The notes under the pieces were generated by a model. It was not told the DNA's origin, ran no database searches, and saw only the letters and a list, made by a program, of their open reading frames with translations. Shown one piece after another: positions 34,530-43,898 of a stretch of 64,000 bases of DNA. The position numbers were made by a program, and so were the translations under genes. Numbering within the stretch: position 1 is the first letter of the stretch; each line of letters begins with the position of its first letter. This DNA comes from Microvirga sesbaniae. Lineage in GTDB: Bacteria > Pseudomonadota > Alphaproteobacteria > Rhizobiales > Beijerinckiaceae. The DNA lies in NCBI RefSeq assembly GCF_025460805.1, contig NZ_JAMXFJ010000011.1, forward strand, positions 1 to 64,000. The letters are read 5' to 3'.

Positions 34530-35750
34530 CTAGATCTTAACGACATAGCGGCGGTTGAGCTGACCGCCCTCGATGAAGAAGACACCGAAGTCGGGCGTCA
34601 CATCGCCGTACTGGTCGAAATCGAGCACCGAAGAAGCACCTTCGAAGTTGATCTTACCCTTCTTCAGCGCCTCCTTGGCCTCCGCATAGGTATAAACCTG
34701 CTGCCCCGCGGGGTTGGACACCTCACGGATCTTGGCGTTGATGGCAGCCGTGTCCGTGCCATTGGCCGCCTCGATCGCCAACGCCAGGGCATGAACCATA
34801 TCCCAAGTCATGGCCGCATACACGTTCGACTGCCCCGGCTGTCCCGTCACCTTCCGGTAGGCCTCGTCATAAGCCTTGTAGGACGGAGCATTCTCGTTCG
34901 AGACCGAGTCGACCGAGATAACTCCCTCGACGACATCCGGACCGACCGCCTTCACCAAGTCGGGGCTAGCGGCCCAACCCGGCATGACCCACTTGACCGG
35001 CTGGCCGCTCTGATACCACTCGCGCATGATGATCGTGGTGTCGGCCAGGTACGAGCCGGTGACGATCACATCAGGGTTCGCTGCCAGGACTTTTTGCAGC
35101 TCTGAGCGATAGGTCGGCTGGTTTGGCTCGTACACGACATTTTCAACGACCTTGTGGCCCTTGGCCTCCCAGGCTTTACGGAAGCCTTCCGTGTTGCCGA
35201 TCCCGGAAGCATTGTTGAAGGCCATTGTGGCGGGGCGCTTGAATCCTTCCTTTTCGCAGATCTCCGCGAATGCGCGACCGAAGCGGTCGTTGGTCGCTTG
35301 AAACCGATAGGACAGTCCCTTGGCGTTCGCAGGAGGCACGGACAGCGCCGGCGCGCCCGACGTGTTCATGAGGATGATGTTGGCGTCATTGGTCAATGGG
35401 ACCACCGCGAGCGATACCCCAGACGACCAGGTTCCGAGAATTGCCTGAACCTTGTTGACATCGATGAGCTTTTTGGCCGCTAGGACTGCCGCCTGAGGGT
35501 TCGTCTGGGTATCTTCGGAAACAATCTCGATCTTGCGCCCGGCTGCGCCGCCGGCGGCGTTCACCGCCTCGGCTGCCGCAATGATCATCTTCTGCATGCC
35601 GGAACCAAACGGGCTGCCGGATCCTGTGACCGGGCAGAGGGCTCCGATGCGGAATGTGCCCTGGCTCTGCGCACGAAGGATGGACGGGGCACCGATCAGC
35701 GCCGTAGTGGCGCCAAGTGTACCTATAAATTGCCGGCGGGTGTAGGTCAT
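34530..35750 (-). CDS. livJ: Liv-type substrate-binding protein (system 2)
   Basis: A 406-residue periplasmic binding protein. The N-terminus (TRRQFIGTLGATTALIGAPS, cleaved near LRAQS) is a twin-arginine signal. Core motifs: FRIGALCPVTGSGSPFG, KKLIDVNKVQAILGTWSSG, ATNDRFGRAFAEICEKEGF, VLDFDQYGDVTPDFGVF. Export by Tat implies folding before secretion. First gene of the livJ-H-M-G-F set; the 208-base gap before it may hold its own promoter. Confidence 0.92.
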   Translation of the reverse strand: MTYTRRQFIGTLGATTALIGAPSILRAQSQGTFRIGALCPVTGSGSPFGSGMQKMIIAAAEAVNAAGGAAGRKIEIVSEDTQTNPQAAVLAAKKLIDVNKVQAILGTWSSGVSLAVVPLTNDANIILMNTSGAPALSVPPANAKGLSYRFQATNDRFGRAFAEICEKEGFKRPATMAFNNASGIGNTEGFRKAWEAKGHKVVENVVYEPNQPTYRSELQKVLAANPDVIVTGSYLADTTIIMREWYQSGQPVKWVMPGWAASPDLVKAVGPDVVEGVISVDSVSNENAPSYKAYDEAYRKVTGQPGQSNVYAAMTWDMVHALALAIEAANGTDTAAINAKIREVSNPAGQQVYTYAEAKEALKKGKINFEGASSVLDFDQYGDVTPDFGVFFIEGGQLNRRYVVKI

Positions 35751-35958
35751 GTGGATTCCCTTTCTGGTGCTCTAGGCGTGGAGCTCGTTCTTGTTGGAGT
35801 GTCTGCGTTCCGATGTGGCCGGCATCCGCAAGCGTTGGTCTGAAGGTCGGGACTGAGCCAGAGGTGCAGCCGATACCGGCAGCGAAGTCCCGGGACGTGT
35901 CAGGAGCGAACGTTCCCGTCTCGGTTGTCAGGAGCCCATTGCGTTACAAGCTTTGGCA

Positions 35959-36678
35959 TCAGCGGACCTGCTCCTGGTGCGCCTTTGCCAGTTCGGCCAG
36001 GCTCGTGAACTGAAAGTCGTACCTCGGCGTTTCGCCGGGATCCATAGTGGCTCCGAAGCCCGTCTCCTGCTTGCGCCGGTAGATCCAACATGATGCAAGC
36101 CCCATATCGTTGGCCGGCTTGTGATCGTGGAACAGACTTTCCGCCGTGTGAAGGATATCGGTCCTGGCAAGCCCCATACCCTGGAGCTTTTCGAGCATGT
36201 ACTCGAAATTCCGCAGGCTCGGCTTGTACGATCCGATGTCCTCCGCGGTGAAGATGGCATCGAATTCAACCTGAAGCCGCCGGTTGCTGTAGCTGAATGT
36301 CTCATTGTCGACATTCGACAGGATTGCAAGCTTGTAATGCTTTTTGAGATACTGGAGCGCATCGGCCGAATCCGGAAAAGCCGGCCAGTTGCGAACGGAG
36401 CGACCATAGACCACGCAATCCTCGTGGGAGACAGAGACGCCCCATTGCTCGGCGAGGCGTTTGTAGACAATGCTCAAGAGATTCCGGTAGAGCATCGACG
36501 GCGTCTGTCGCTGTTGCGACGACTCATGGCGCGCATGAGCCTCCAGGATTTCGTTCCGCGTGAGAGGCCGATCCATCATGCTGGTGAGGGGCTTCAGGGC
36601 CTCGACCATCCCGCTTTCCCAGTCAATCAGAGTTCCGTAGCAGTCGAAGGTCAGAACCTTGAAATCGGTGAGACGCAT
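35959..36678 (-). CDS. HAD-superfamily hydrolase, haloacid dehalogenase type II-like
   Basis: A 239-residue HAD protein. Motif I VLTFDCYGTLIDWE (nucleophilic Asp), motif II LAILSNVDNE, Lys in IGSYKPSLRNFEY, motif IV LHTAESLFHDHKPANDMGL. Type II members remove halogens from 2-haloacids, but many have phosphatase or other activity. Position between an amidohydrolase and a Liv binding protein suggests it processes the imported compound. Confidence 0.85.
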   Translation of the reverse strand: MRLTDFKVLTFDCYGTLIDWESGMVEALKPLTSMMDRPLTRNEILEAHARHESSQQRQTPSMLYRNLLSIVYKRLAEQWGVSVSHEDCVVYGRSVRNWPAFPDSADALQYLKKHYKLAILSNVDNETFSYSNRRLQVEFDAIFTAEDIGSYKPSLRNFEYMLEKLQGMGLARTDILHTAESLFHDHKPANDMGLASCWIYRRKQETGFGATMDPGETPRYDFQFTSLAELAKAHQEQVR

Positions 36679-36818
36679 CTTGGCTTTCTCCTATGTTACG
36701 CTACTGCGGAGCGATATTGCCCTGGGAAGCGCACTGCCGGCGTGGCCGGGCGCGGGCGCCAGAGGCGGTCCACGCCCGGACGGACGAGTCGTCCAACCCG
36801 ATCGGCAGGCTCCATCGA

Positions 36819-38057
36819 TCAGGCTGCCAGTTCATCCTTCACAAAGCGTCCTGCCCTCATGATCGCCGGCATGCGCCGCCCTTGGCCAGTGAGGAGCGAC
36901 AAGTCCTTCAAGGGATCGCCGTCGACGACGATGAGATCCGCATGGGCGCCGGCCTCGACAACACCGAGCTTTCCCTCTTGCTTGACAACCTTAGCAGCGT
37001 TGATCGTGGCGGAGCGGATGACCTCGATCGCAGGCAGAACCTCACCGCGCAGGATGAACTCATCGGATTGATGCTGGTGCATCTCGCCGAGAAGATCCGA
37101 GCCGTATGCCATCATGACGCCTGCGTCGTGCAGGGTTTGAAGGGCAGCAAGGCCCTGGCTGCGCACGTCCTCGATCTTGGCAACCGATTCGGGCGGCAGG
37201 CCGAAGGAGGCACCTTCCTTGGCCAGATAATCAAACGTCACATTGGTTGGCACCACATAAGCGCCTTTTTCCTTCGCGAGCCGCGCCGTTTCGGCTGAGA
37301 TCAGGTTGCCATGCTCGATGGACTCGACCCCGAGCTCTACGGCTCTGCGGATAGCCTCATCTGTGTAAAGATGGGCGGCGACATAGGTTTGCGCGTTGCG
37401 TGCCTCCTCGACCGCGGCGCGGATCTCGTCTGCGGACAAGCCGAGGAATGCGATCGGATCCGTCGGCGATGACACACCGCCATTGGCCATGATCTTGATG
37501 AACTGAGCGCCGGCCTTGATCTCCTCGCGGGCAGCCCGGCGAACCTCGTCCACTCCGTCGACGACCCGGCCAAGGGTGCCGGCCTTGTCCGCGTAGTAGT
37601 CGACGTTGCGGGCGTGATACCTACCGCGGTAATCGGTGTGACCGCCGGTTTGCGAGAGGGCCTTGCCGCAGATGACGAGACGCGGAGCCTCGATCAATCC
37701 CTCCTCGATCGCCATGACGAGACCATGATCGGCGCCACCCAAATCGCGGACGGTGGTGAAGCCACGCATCAGCATCTCGCGCATGATCTTGGCGGAGCGG
37801 AGCGCCACGAGTGTGTTCGGCAACTCGGCGTTGGCACCGAGATTGGCGACGGTGGCAATGACGTGAACGTGGCAATCGATCAGGCCGGGCATCAAGGTCT
37901 TGCCGGCGAGGTCGATCACACGGGCGGAAGAAGACGTGATAGGTCCGTCGGATACCTCACGGATCTCGCCGTTCTCCACGAGAACGTTGTGGTCGGCAAG
38001 AGCTTCGTTTCTCCGTCCGTCGAGGATGCTGGCGTTCTTGAACAGGATAGCGGACAA
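36819..38057 (-). CDS. metal-dependent amidohydrolase (imidazolonepropionase/prolidase-like)
   Basis: A 412-residue amidohydrolase-superfamily enzyme. Metal ligands visible in order: PGLIDCHVHVIAT, the probable carbamylated Lys in FIKIMANGGVSSP, His in YVAAHLYTDEAI, SIEHGNLIS, and Asp in MMAYGSDLLGEMHQHQ. The subgroup includes Xaa-Pro dipeptidases and hydrolases of N-acyl or cyclic amides. It follows the GAF gene by 26 bases and probably hydrolyses an amide bond of the transported substrate. Confidence 0.88.
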   Translation of the reverse strand: MSAILFKNASILDGRRNEALADHNVLVENGEIREVSDGPITSSSARVIDLAGKTLMPGLIDCHVHVIATVANLGANAELPNTLVALRSAKIMREMLMRGFTTVRDLGGADHGLVMAIEEGLIEAPRLVICGKALSQTGGHTDYRGRYHARNVDYYADKAGTLGRVVDGVDEVRRAAREEIKAGAQFIKIMANGGVSSPTDPIAFLGLSADEIRAAVEEARNAQTYVAAHLYTDEAIRRAVELGVESIEHGNLISAETARLAKEKGAYVVPTNVTFDYLAKEGASFGLPPESVAKIEDVRSQGLAALQTLHDAGVMMAYGSDLLGEMHQHQSDEFILRGEVLPAIEVIRSATINAAKVVKQEGKLGVVEAGAHADLIVVDGDPLKDLSLLTGQGRRMPAIMRAGRFVKDELAA

Positions 38058-38083
38058 CGCAGATCTCCTATGAGCAATGGCTT

Positions 38084-38578
38084 TTACTTGCGGGATTTCG
38101 TTAGGGCGGAAATGAGCAGGGGCGTGAAGGAGCGCACGACGGCGACCTGATCCTCACTGGTATAGGCCCCTTCCTGGTCCAGGACATTCAGGGTTCCAAG
38201 GATCTCCCCACCCTCCTGCACGGAAACGTTGATGACGCAGCCGAGCCCGAGGCTTTCGATCAGCTCATGGTCGGGAAAAGCCCAGCGGATCGCTTCTTTG
38301 TCGCGACCGAGGAAAGTCTGCTTGCGCGTCAGCACGAGATCGCCCCAGGGGGTCGGTCCCATGCGCTTGCGGCCTTGCACCGGGTAGGCTTCCGGCTGGG
38401 ACGAGTAGACCCGCTCCACCTCCTCGCCGCCCTCGCAGCGCACGAGGATGGTAAAGAGCCGATGCCCGATCAGGTCGCTGATGGCCTTCTCGACGGCACG
38501 ATACGCTGCCTCAGGCGAGGCATTCTGCGCAATCGCGTCAGTAACAGAGAGATAAGCTTGAAGCAGTTGGTTGTTCAT
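38084..38578 (-). CDS. GAF-domain protein
   Basis: A 164-residue stand-alone GAF domain: an N-terminal helix LLQAYLSVTDAIAQNASPE, FTILVRCEGGEEVERVYSS, LIESLGLGCVINVSVQEGGE and LGTLNVLDQEGAYT. GAF domains bind small ligands; some single-domain members are enzymes such as free-methionine sulfoxide reductases, but the needed Cys cluster is not seen. Its start overlaps the livM stop by 4 bases, tying it to the transporter operon. A substrate-sensing role is inferred. Confidence 0.8.
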   Translation of the reverse strand: MNNQLLQAYLSVTDAIAQNASPEAAYRAVEKAISDLIGHRLFTILVRCEGGEEVERVYSSQPEAYPVQGRKRMGPTPWGDLVLTRKQTFLGRDKEAIRWAFPDHELIESLGLGCVINVSVQEGGEILGTLNVLDQEGAYTSEDQVAVVRSFTPLLISALTKSRK

Positions 38579-39474
38579 ACGACTGGAGCTTTCTGTGAGC
38601 GTTCAGGGAGGAATCCGTCAGGACGTAACGTTAACACGATGACCAACCCGATCCCGACGGCTATCTCGCGAAGGGCGGCAGCTTGCAGGGCCGTTACCCC
38701 AGGAGCGATTTCGGCAAGGAACCGTGTCGCCTCGAGGAAGGCGACGAGAAGATATGCGCCGAGCACCGCACCCGCGGGGCGAGCGTTTCCACCGGCCGTG
38801 ACCGCAAGAAAAATATAGATCGTGATCAGTGGCTGGAATTGATCCGGGGCGACGTAGCTCGTGTAGTGGCCGTAAAGCGCACCCGCTAGACCTGCAATGG
38901 CAGCTGCGAGGGAAAAGGCTTGAGCCTTGAAGCGCACGATGCTTTTGCCTGCCACCGAGGCAACCGTCTGGTCCTCCCGGACAGCGCGCAACGCTCGCCC
39001 CCAAGGAGATGCGAGAAGCCTGCGTTGAAGCCCATAGACCAGGATAACGGCCGCGACGGTGATCAATAGGGTTCCGAGATGGAACCAGACCCCCGTGTCA
39101 CGGGCGATCATGACCGGAACGCCGGAAATGCCATCGGTGCCGCCGGTGAGCCAGACCTCGTTCGAAGCCACGATGCGCACGATCTCTGCAAAGCCGAGCG
39201 TCACGATCGCGAGGTAGTCATCACGCAGGCGAAGCGTCGAGAAGCACACCAGCAGGCCGGCGAAGCCTCCAGCCAGCACGGCCGCGGAAACCCCGACCAC
39301 GATCGGCGTGTGCTCCCATGTGGTGAGCATCGCCGAGGCATAGGCACCGACCGCAAAGAACCCAGCAAGGCCAAGATTGACGAGCCCCGCCAATCCCCAA
39401 GACAGCATGAGGCTCTGCGCCAACAGCGCGTAGATCGAGCCGACGACGAGCATAAACAGGATATAGGTCAGCAT
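38575..39474 (-). CDS. livM: ABC transporter permease LivM (system 3)
   Basis: A 299-residue permease: LSWGLAGLVNLGLAGFFAVG, LRLRDDYLAIVTLGFAEIVR, SPWGRALRAVREDQTVASVAG, LRPDGFLPERS. Four bases after the livH stop. Confidence 0.93.
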   Translation of the reverse strand: MLTYILFMLVVGSIYALLAQSLMLSWGLAGLVNLGLAGFFAVGAYASAMLTTWEHTPIVVGVSAAVLAGGFAGLLVCFSTLRLRDDYLAIVTLGFAEIVRIVASNEVWLTGGTDGISGVPVMIARDTGVWFHLGTLLITVAAVILVYGLQRRLLASPWGRALRAVREDQTVASVAGKSIVRFKAQAFSLAAAIAGLAGALYGHYTSYVAPDQFQPLITIYIFLAVTAGGNARPAGAVLGAYLLVAFLEATRFLAEIAPGVTALQAAALREIAVGIGLVIVLTLRPDGFLPERSQKAPVV

Positions 39475-39478
39475 GGTG

Positions 39479-40345
39479 TCAGCCCGCCTTGCTACCGAGG
39501 AGACCTGAAGGCCGGATCACGAGCACCACAAGGATCACGATGAAGCCGACAGCGAGGCGGTACGCGGGAGCCAGCGCAAGCACCGTGAACTCTTCCACGA
39601 TGCCAATGACGAAGGCTCCCGCGACGGCCCCGGGAATGCTCCCGAGCCCACCCAGAACTGCGGCGGCGAACACCGAGAGGAGCACGCGCCCGCCCAGAAG
39701 AGGGTCGATGGACGTGTCCAGGCCAATGAGCGTGCCTCCGACGCCACACAAGCCGCTGCCGACCGCGACCGTGACCAGCGCGATCAAGCGAGGGTTGATC
39801 CCTTTCAAACGCGCCAGGTCGGCATTGTCGGCCACCGCTCGCATCGAGCGGCCGAGTGACGAGAATGACAGAAAGGTCCAGACCGCAACCATGATCGCAA
39901 GAGCGAAGATGAAGTTGGTGATCTGCTGCGGCCCGATCCGGATCGGGCCGAAGACGAGGTCGCGAGCCAATGGAAGGTCGAACGCCCTTAAATCGTTGCC
40001 GAAGAAAAAGCGAACAACGTTCTCGATCACCATCGCCATGGCAAGCGATCCGATGGCTTTCATCAGCGCCCCGCCCCGTCCAAGTCGTTCCAGCGCGCCG
40101 TACTCGAGCGCCGCCCCGAGGATCGCCGCGCTCACGAAGGCTACGACGATCGCCGCGACGATCGGAAGTCCAAAAGTGACGTTCGCGACCCAGGCGATGT
40201 ATGCGCCGGCCGTAGCCAGCGCACCGATCGCAAAATTCGGGAACCGCAACACCGCGAAGATGGCGCTGAAGCCGAGCGCCGGAATTGCCAGGAGCGCTCC
40301 AGCGATCACGCCGTTGACAAGGGCTTGGAGGACCGCGTCGACCAT
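39479..40345 (-). CDS. livH: ABC transporter permease LivH (system 3)
   Basis: A 288-residue permease: LGFSAIFAVLRFPNFAIGAL, SLGRSMRAVADNADLARLKGI, VFAAAVLGGLGSIPGAVAG, VIRPSGLLGSKAG. Start set at ATG 40345, sharing a base with the livJ stop (TGATG); a GTG one codon earlier is possible. Confidence 0.93.
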   Translation of the reverse strand: MVDAVLQALVNGVIAGALLAIPALGFSAIFAVLRFPNFAIGALATAGAYIAWVANVTFGLPIVAAIVVAFVSAAILGAALEYGALERLGRGGALMKAIGSLAMAMVIENVVRFFFGNDLRAFDLPLARDLVFGPIRIGPQQITNFIFALAIMVAVWTFLSFSSLGRSMRAVADNADLARLKGINPRLIALVTVAVGSGLCGVGGTLIGLDTSIDPLLGGRVLLSVFAAAVLGGLGSIPGAVAGAFVIGIVEEFTVLALAPAYRLAVGFIVILVVLVIRPSGLLGSKAG

Positions 40346-41541
40346 CACGCAATCTTCAGCAAGGTGATCTTACCGCCCTTGACCTGCTCATAGCGGAATT
40401 TGGCATCGGTGATGTCGCCGATGTCGGTGAAGTCGCAGGGGCCGGAAGCGCCATCATAATCGACCTTCTTGCCATCGGCGATCAGCTTCAGTCCGTCGAC
40501 AGCGGTTTCGACGCGCTCTCCGCCGCCCTGCGATACCTTGCGCACGTTGTCCTTGATAATGGTGCCGGTGTCGCCCTTGCCGACCGCCATGGCCATAGCG
40601 ATCAGATTAAGATGGTCGTAGACTTGGCAGCTATACGTGTCGGGTGAGTCGACGCCGAGGAGACGTGACACGTTCTTGTAGGCGTTGCTGCCTTCGGCAG
40701 GAGACGGAGACAGGGTGTAGATGCCCTCGCTCACATCCGGCGGAAGCGCGTCCACAAGCTGCTTGTTCACGGAATAACCGAAGCCGAACAGGCTGCCGCG
40801 ATAGTTGGCGCGGTAGAGATCGCGGACGAGCACGGCGGTATCGTTGGTATAGCCGCCCATCACGATCGCATCGGGCTTGCCGCGCAGCACCTGATCAACC
40901 TCGGTGCGCAGGGTTGTCTTCTTGTCATCGTAGATCAGCGAGGTTGTTTTTCCGCCAGCCGCCGTGACGGTCTTGGTCAGCGCCGCAAACTGCGAGTCGG
41001 TGAAGGGCGTCTGCGGCGAGACAAACGCCACGGTCTTGGCGTTGGCGCCAAGTGCAAACTCTCCGAACTTGGTGCCTTGCAGGGTCGTGGTTGGCTGCGT
41101 TCGGATCAGAAAACCCTGGTGGGGGAGTAGGGTGATAGGTTCCGCGCCGGAAACAGTCGAGAGGAACACGCCGGACTGTGAGCATACCGGCACAACTGCC
41201 GTAGTGACCGCAGAGGCCCAGGTGCCGATGATGGCGGAGACCTTGTCGATGTCGATGAGCTTGCGCGCGGCGCGCAGACCCGCTTCGGGGCTGGTCTGGT
41301 CGTCTTCCGAGATGATGAGCAGTTGACGTCCGAGAACGCCGCCTGCTTTGTTGATCTCGTCGGCAGCCTTCTTCACAGTAGTCGCCATGGACGGGCCGTA
41401 GGAGCCTCCCGAGCCGGTGAGCGGGGTCAGCGTTCCGAGCTTGATAGGACCGGTCTGTGCCCGCAAGATCGCCGGCATTGCCACCGTTCCGGCGAAGGCG
41501 ACGCCAGCGCCGAGGATATGTCTGCGCAAGATTTCTGTCAT
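40345..41541 (-). CDS. livJ: Liv-type substrate-binding protein (system 3)
   Basis: A 398-residue binding protein with an N-terminal Tat-like signal (ILRRHILGAGVAFAGTV, cleaved near LRAQT). Core motifs: IKLGTLTPLTGSGGSYGPSM, RKLIDIDKVSAIIGTWASA, RTQPTTTLQGTKFGEF, SGPCDFTDIGDITDAKFRY. It is clearly different from the system 2 binding protein, so the two transporters probably see different ligands. Confidence 0.92.
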   Translation of the reverse strand: MTEILRRHILGAGVAFAGTVAMPAILRAQTGPIKLGTLTPLTGSGGSYGPSMATTVKKAADEINKAGGVLGRQLLIISEDDQTSPEAGLRAARKLIDIDKVSAIIGTWASAVTTAVVPVCSQSGVFLSTVSGAEPITLLPHQGFLIRTQPTTTLQGTKFGEFALGANAKTVAFVSPQTPFTDSQFAALTKTVTAAGGKTTSLIYDDKKTTLRTEVDQVLRGKPDAIVMGGYTNDTAVLVRDLYRANYRGSLFGFGYSVNKQLVDALPPDVSEGIYTLSPSPAEGSNAYKNVSRLLGVDSPDTYSCQVYDHLNLIAMAMAVGKGDTGTIIKDNVRKVSQGGGERVETAVDGLKLIADGKKVDYDGASGPCDFTDIGDITDAKFRYEQVKGGKITLLKIA

Positions 41542-41554
41542 GATACTGTCCTCT

Positions 41555-42313
41555 TCAGTGACGCGGGAGATTGGCCTGCTGGCTCACCCCGGTTGGTTTG
41601 GTGGCTCGTCCGCCCAGGAAAAGCCGGCGGATATCGGGATCGTTGGCGACGGTTTCGGCCGGTCCATCAAGGTGATTTCGTCCATCAACGAGTACATAGG
41701 CGCGGTCGGAGACCTCGAGAGACTCAAGCGCGTTCTGCTCGACCATGAGAATCGCTATGCCCTCATTGGCGATGCTGCGGATGTACTCGAAGAGCTCGTG
41801 CGCTGCCTTCGGACTGAGACCCGCCGTAGGCTCGTCGAGCAGAAGTGCGCGGGGCTTGCCCATGAGAGCCATCGCCATGGCGAGGATCTGGCGTTGTCCG
41901 CCTGACAGGCTCTTGGCCGAAATTCGGCGCTTGTCGAACAGCATCGGAAATCGTGCGTAAGCCTCTTCCATCCGCCTTTTTGCCGAGCTGCGCTCAAACA
42001 GGCAGCTGACCTCAAGATTCTCTGCGATCGTGAGCAATCCAAAAATATTGCGCTCCTGCGGCACGAAGCCGAGACCTGCCTTCGCGATGGCCTGCGGCGA
42101 CTGACCGGTGATGTCGTCGCCCCCGATCAAAACCTTACCCTGCGACGGGGACAGCAATCCGGAGATCAGCTTCAGCGCAGTCGACTTACCGGCGCCGTTT
42201 GGTCCGATAATGGTGACAACCTCGCCTGTGTCCGCGCTCAGGGCTACACCCTTCACGATATGCTCGGCCGAGGCATAGCCGCCGACGATGCCTTCGACAT
42301 CCAACAATCTCAT
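41555..42313 (-). CDS. livF: ABC transporter ATP-binding protein LivF (system 3)
   Basis: A 252-residue ATPase. Walker A GPNGAGKST, FVPQERNIFG, signature LSGGQRQILA, Walker B ALLLDEPTAGLSP, VEQNALESL. A C-terminal extension of about 15 residues (GRATKPTGVSQQ...) goes beyond the family core. Start overlaps the livG stop. Confidence 0.92.
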   Translation of the reverse strand: MRLLDVEGIVGGYASAEHIVKGVALSADTGEVVTIIGPNGAGKSTALKLISGLLSPSQGKVLIGGDDITGQSPQAIAKAGLGFVPQERNIFGLLTIAENLEVSCLFERSSAKRRMEEAYARFPMLFDKRRISAKSLSGGQRQILAMAMALMGKPRALLLDEPTAGLSPKAAHELFEYIRSIANEGIAILMVEQNALESLEVSDRAYVLVDGRNHLDGPAETVANDPDIRRLFLGGRATKPTGVSQQANLPRH

Positions 42314-43125
42314 CGGCGTCCTCCAAGGTACGCATCCTGAACGTCGCGGTTTTCTCGCACGTCGTCGAAGGTTCCTTCAGCAAGTGTCCGGCCCTGCGCC
42401 ATGACGATCACGCGCTTGCAGATGCGCTCAATCAGCGCCATGTCGTGCTCGATGAGCAGCACCGTCATGCCCTCGGACACGAGCGCAAGCAGATGGTCGC
42501 CGATTTCCTCCGCGAGCGTGGGATTCACGCCGGCTGCCGGCTCGTCGAACAGAATCATGCGAGGCTCGGCCATCAGGGCTCGCCCAATCTCCAGGAGCTT
42601 CTTCTGCCCCCCGGAGAGAGCCGTCACCTTGTTGTCGATAACGTGAGACAGCCGCAGACGCGCAGCGATGGACAAGGCTTTCTCCGCTAGTTCCGCCTCA
42701 CGCTGTCGCGCACTCACCGACCCAGCCAGGGCGGCACCGATCCGTTCACCAGGCTGTTGCGCGCCATAGACCATCAGGTGCTCGAAGACCGAGAGCTTGG
42801 GAAAACCGCGTGCGATCTGAAACGTCCGAACAAGCCCGAGTCGGGTGATTTTGTGAGGGCTTAAGCGCTCGATGGAGTGGTCCAGGAATCTGATGGATCC
42901 GGAATTTGCCCTGTAAAGGCCGGAGATGACGTTGAACATCGTCGTCTTTCCGGCCCCGTTCGGCCCGATCAGTCCGGTCACGACTCCAGGTTCGACGTGA
43001 AACGACGCCCCGTCCAAGGCCTTCAGTCCTCCAAAGGCGATACGGATCCCGTCAACGGCCAAGGGATATGTCGATGTATTATGGGTTGCTACCATGGATG
43101 TCTTTGCGTGTGCATGCACGTTCAT
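42310..43125 (-). CDS. livG: ABC transporter ATP-binding protein LivG (system 3)
   Basis: A 271-residue ATPase. Walker A GPNGAGKTT, LVRTFQIARGFPKLSVFEHL, signature LSGGQKKLLE, Walker B MILFDEPAAGVNP, LIEHDMALIERIC. About 20 extra residues at the N-terminus before the core. Start ATG 43125 overlaps the tetR stop by 4 bases, so regulator and transporter are translated together. Confidence 0.92.
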   Translation of the reverse strand: MNVHAHAKTSMVATHNTSTYPLAVDGIRIAFGGLKALDGASFHVEPGVVTGLIGPNGAGKTTMFNVISGLYRANSGSIRFLDHSIERLSPHKITRLGLVRTFQIARGFPKLSVFEHLMVYGAQQPGERIGAALAGSVSARQREAELAEKALSIAARLRLSHVIDNKVTALSGGQKKLLEIGRALMAEPRMILFDEPAAGVNPTLAEEIGDHLLALVSEGMTVLLIEHDMALIERICKRVIVMAQGRTLAEGTFDDVRENRDVQDAYLGGRR

Positions 43126-43835
43126 CGCCCTCTCATCGCTCCCTGATGCCGTGGCGCGGCCGAGGAAATTTCACCGTCAGCTAGGCTCTGCTTCGAATCG
43201 GCTGAACCTACAGGGTGTTCATCATTCTTCAGCATGAACTCACGACGCATCTTCTCTTTCCAGAAATTGAGCAGCGCTTCGAAGTAGACTGGATCGTCTC
43301 TCGTGGCGGATTGAGCGATCATCCCGCGGATCAGGCACATCGTCGCGTTCATCAGCACGAGCGCATGCTCGACCTCGACGCCAACCTGCCCTGCGAGTTC
43401 AGCCCACACGGAGTTGAGGCCCGCGTGAAATTCCTGGACGACCGGAATGATAGCCGAACGGAACGTCTTGTTGTGCCGCGCCTCAGGCAAATACTCCATT
43501 GTGACGTAGAACAGGCGGTCGTTCATCATCTGCCACAGGTAGTCGACGATCTTGTCGGACGTCCCTCCAGATTGACGTATTCCCTCGGCCATTTTGTGAA
43601 GGCCGGCCGTCGCATCGCGCAGTTGATGGGAGATTGCCGCCGCAATGATTTCCTCTTTCGAGCTGAAGTGATGCGTCAGTGCACCTCGCGACACTCCGGC
43701 AGCCTCGGCGATGTCGGATGTCGACATGCGGTAAAGCCCACGGTCATGCAGCAGATCGATCGTCGCATTGAGCAGCTTGAGCGTTGTGTCGGCAGTACGC
43801 TCCTGCTGTGTTTTCCTCCGGCTGCGGGGCTTCAT
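43122..43835 (-). CDS. TetR/AcrR family transcriptional regulator
   Basis: A 237-residue repressor. N-terminal helix-turn-helix (about residues 18-65): TLKLLNATIDLLHDRGLYR, STSDIAEAAGVSRGALTHHFSSKEE split over the recognition helix. The C-terminal ligand-binding and dimerisation domain is helical. ATG 43835 (MKPRSRRKTQQERTADT) is preferred because the DNA-binding domain normally starts close to the N-terminus; the frame opens at 43964. It is the first gene of the operon and probably autoregulates through the inverted repeat at 43877-43898. Confidence 0.88.
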   Translation of the reverse strand: MKPRSRRKTQQERTADTTLKLLNATIDLLHDRGLYRMSTSDIAEAAGVSRGALTHHFSSKEEIIAAAISHQLRDATAGLHKMAEGIRQSGGTSDKIVDYLWQMMNDRLFYVTMEYLPEARHNKTFRSAIIPVVQEFHAGLNSVWAELAGQVGVEVEHALVLMNATMCLIRGMIAQSATRDDPVYFEALLNFWKEKMRREFMLKNDEHPVGSADSKQSLADGEISSAAPRHQGAMRGR

Positions 43836-43876
43836 TCCGGTTCTCCCGTGGCGTTGGAGACTGGCACCAGAATTAC

Positions 43877-43898
43877 AAACAAACAAGCCTGTTTGTTT
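43877..43898. promoter_or_regulatory. inverted repeat, probable TetR operator
   Basis: AAACAAACA and TGTTTGTTT form perfect 9-base arms around AGCC, 42 bases upstream of the tetR start. Size, symmetry and position fit an operator of the TetR regulator. No T-run follows, so a terminator is unlikely. Confidence 0.7.

Noticed and set aside
36121..37071. 316-codon plus-strand frame
   Set aside because: Complement of the HAD and amidohydrolase genes, both of which carry full catalytic motifs.
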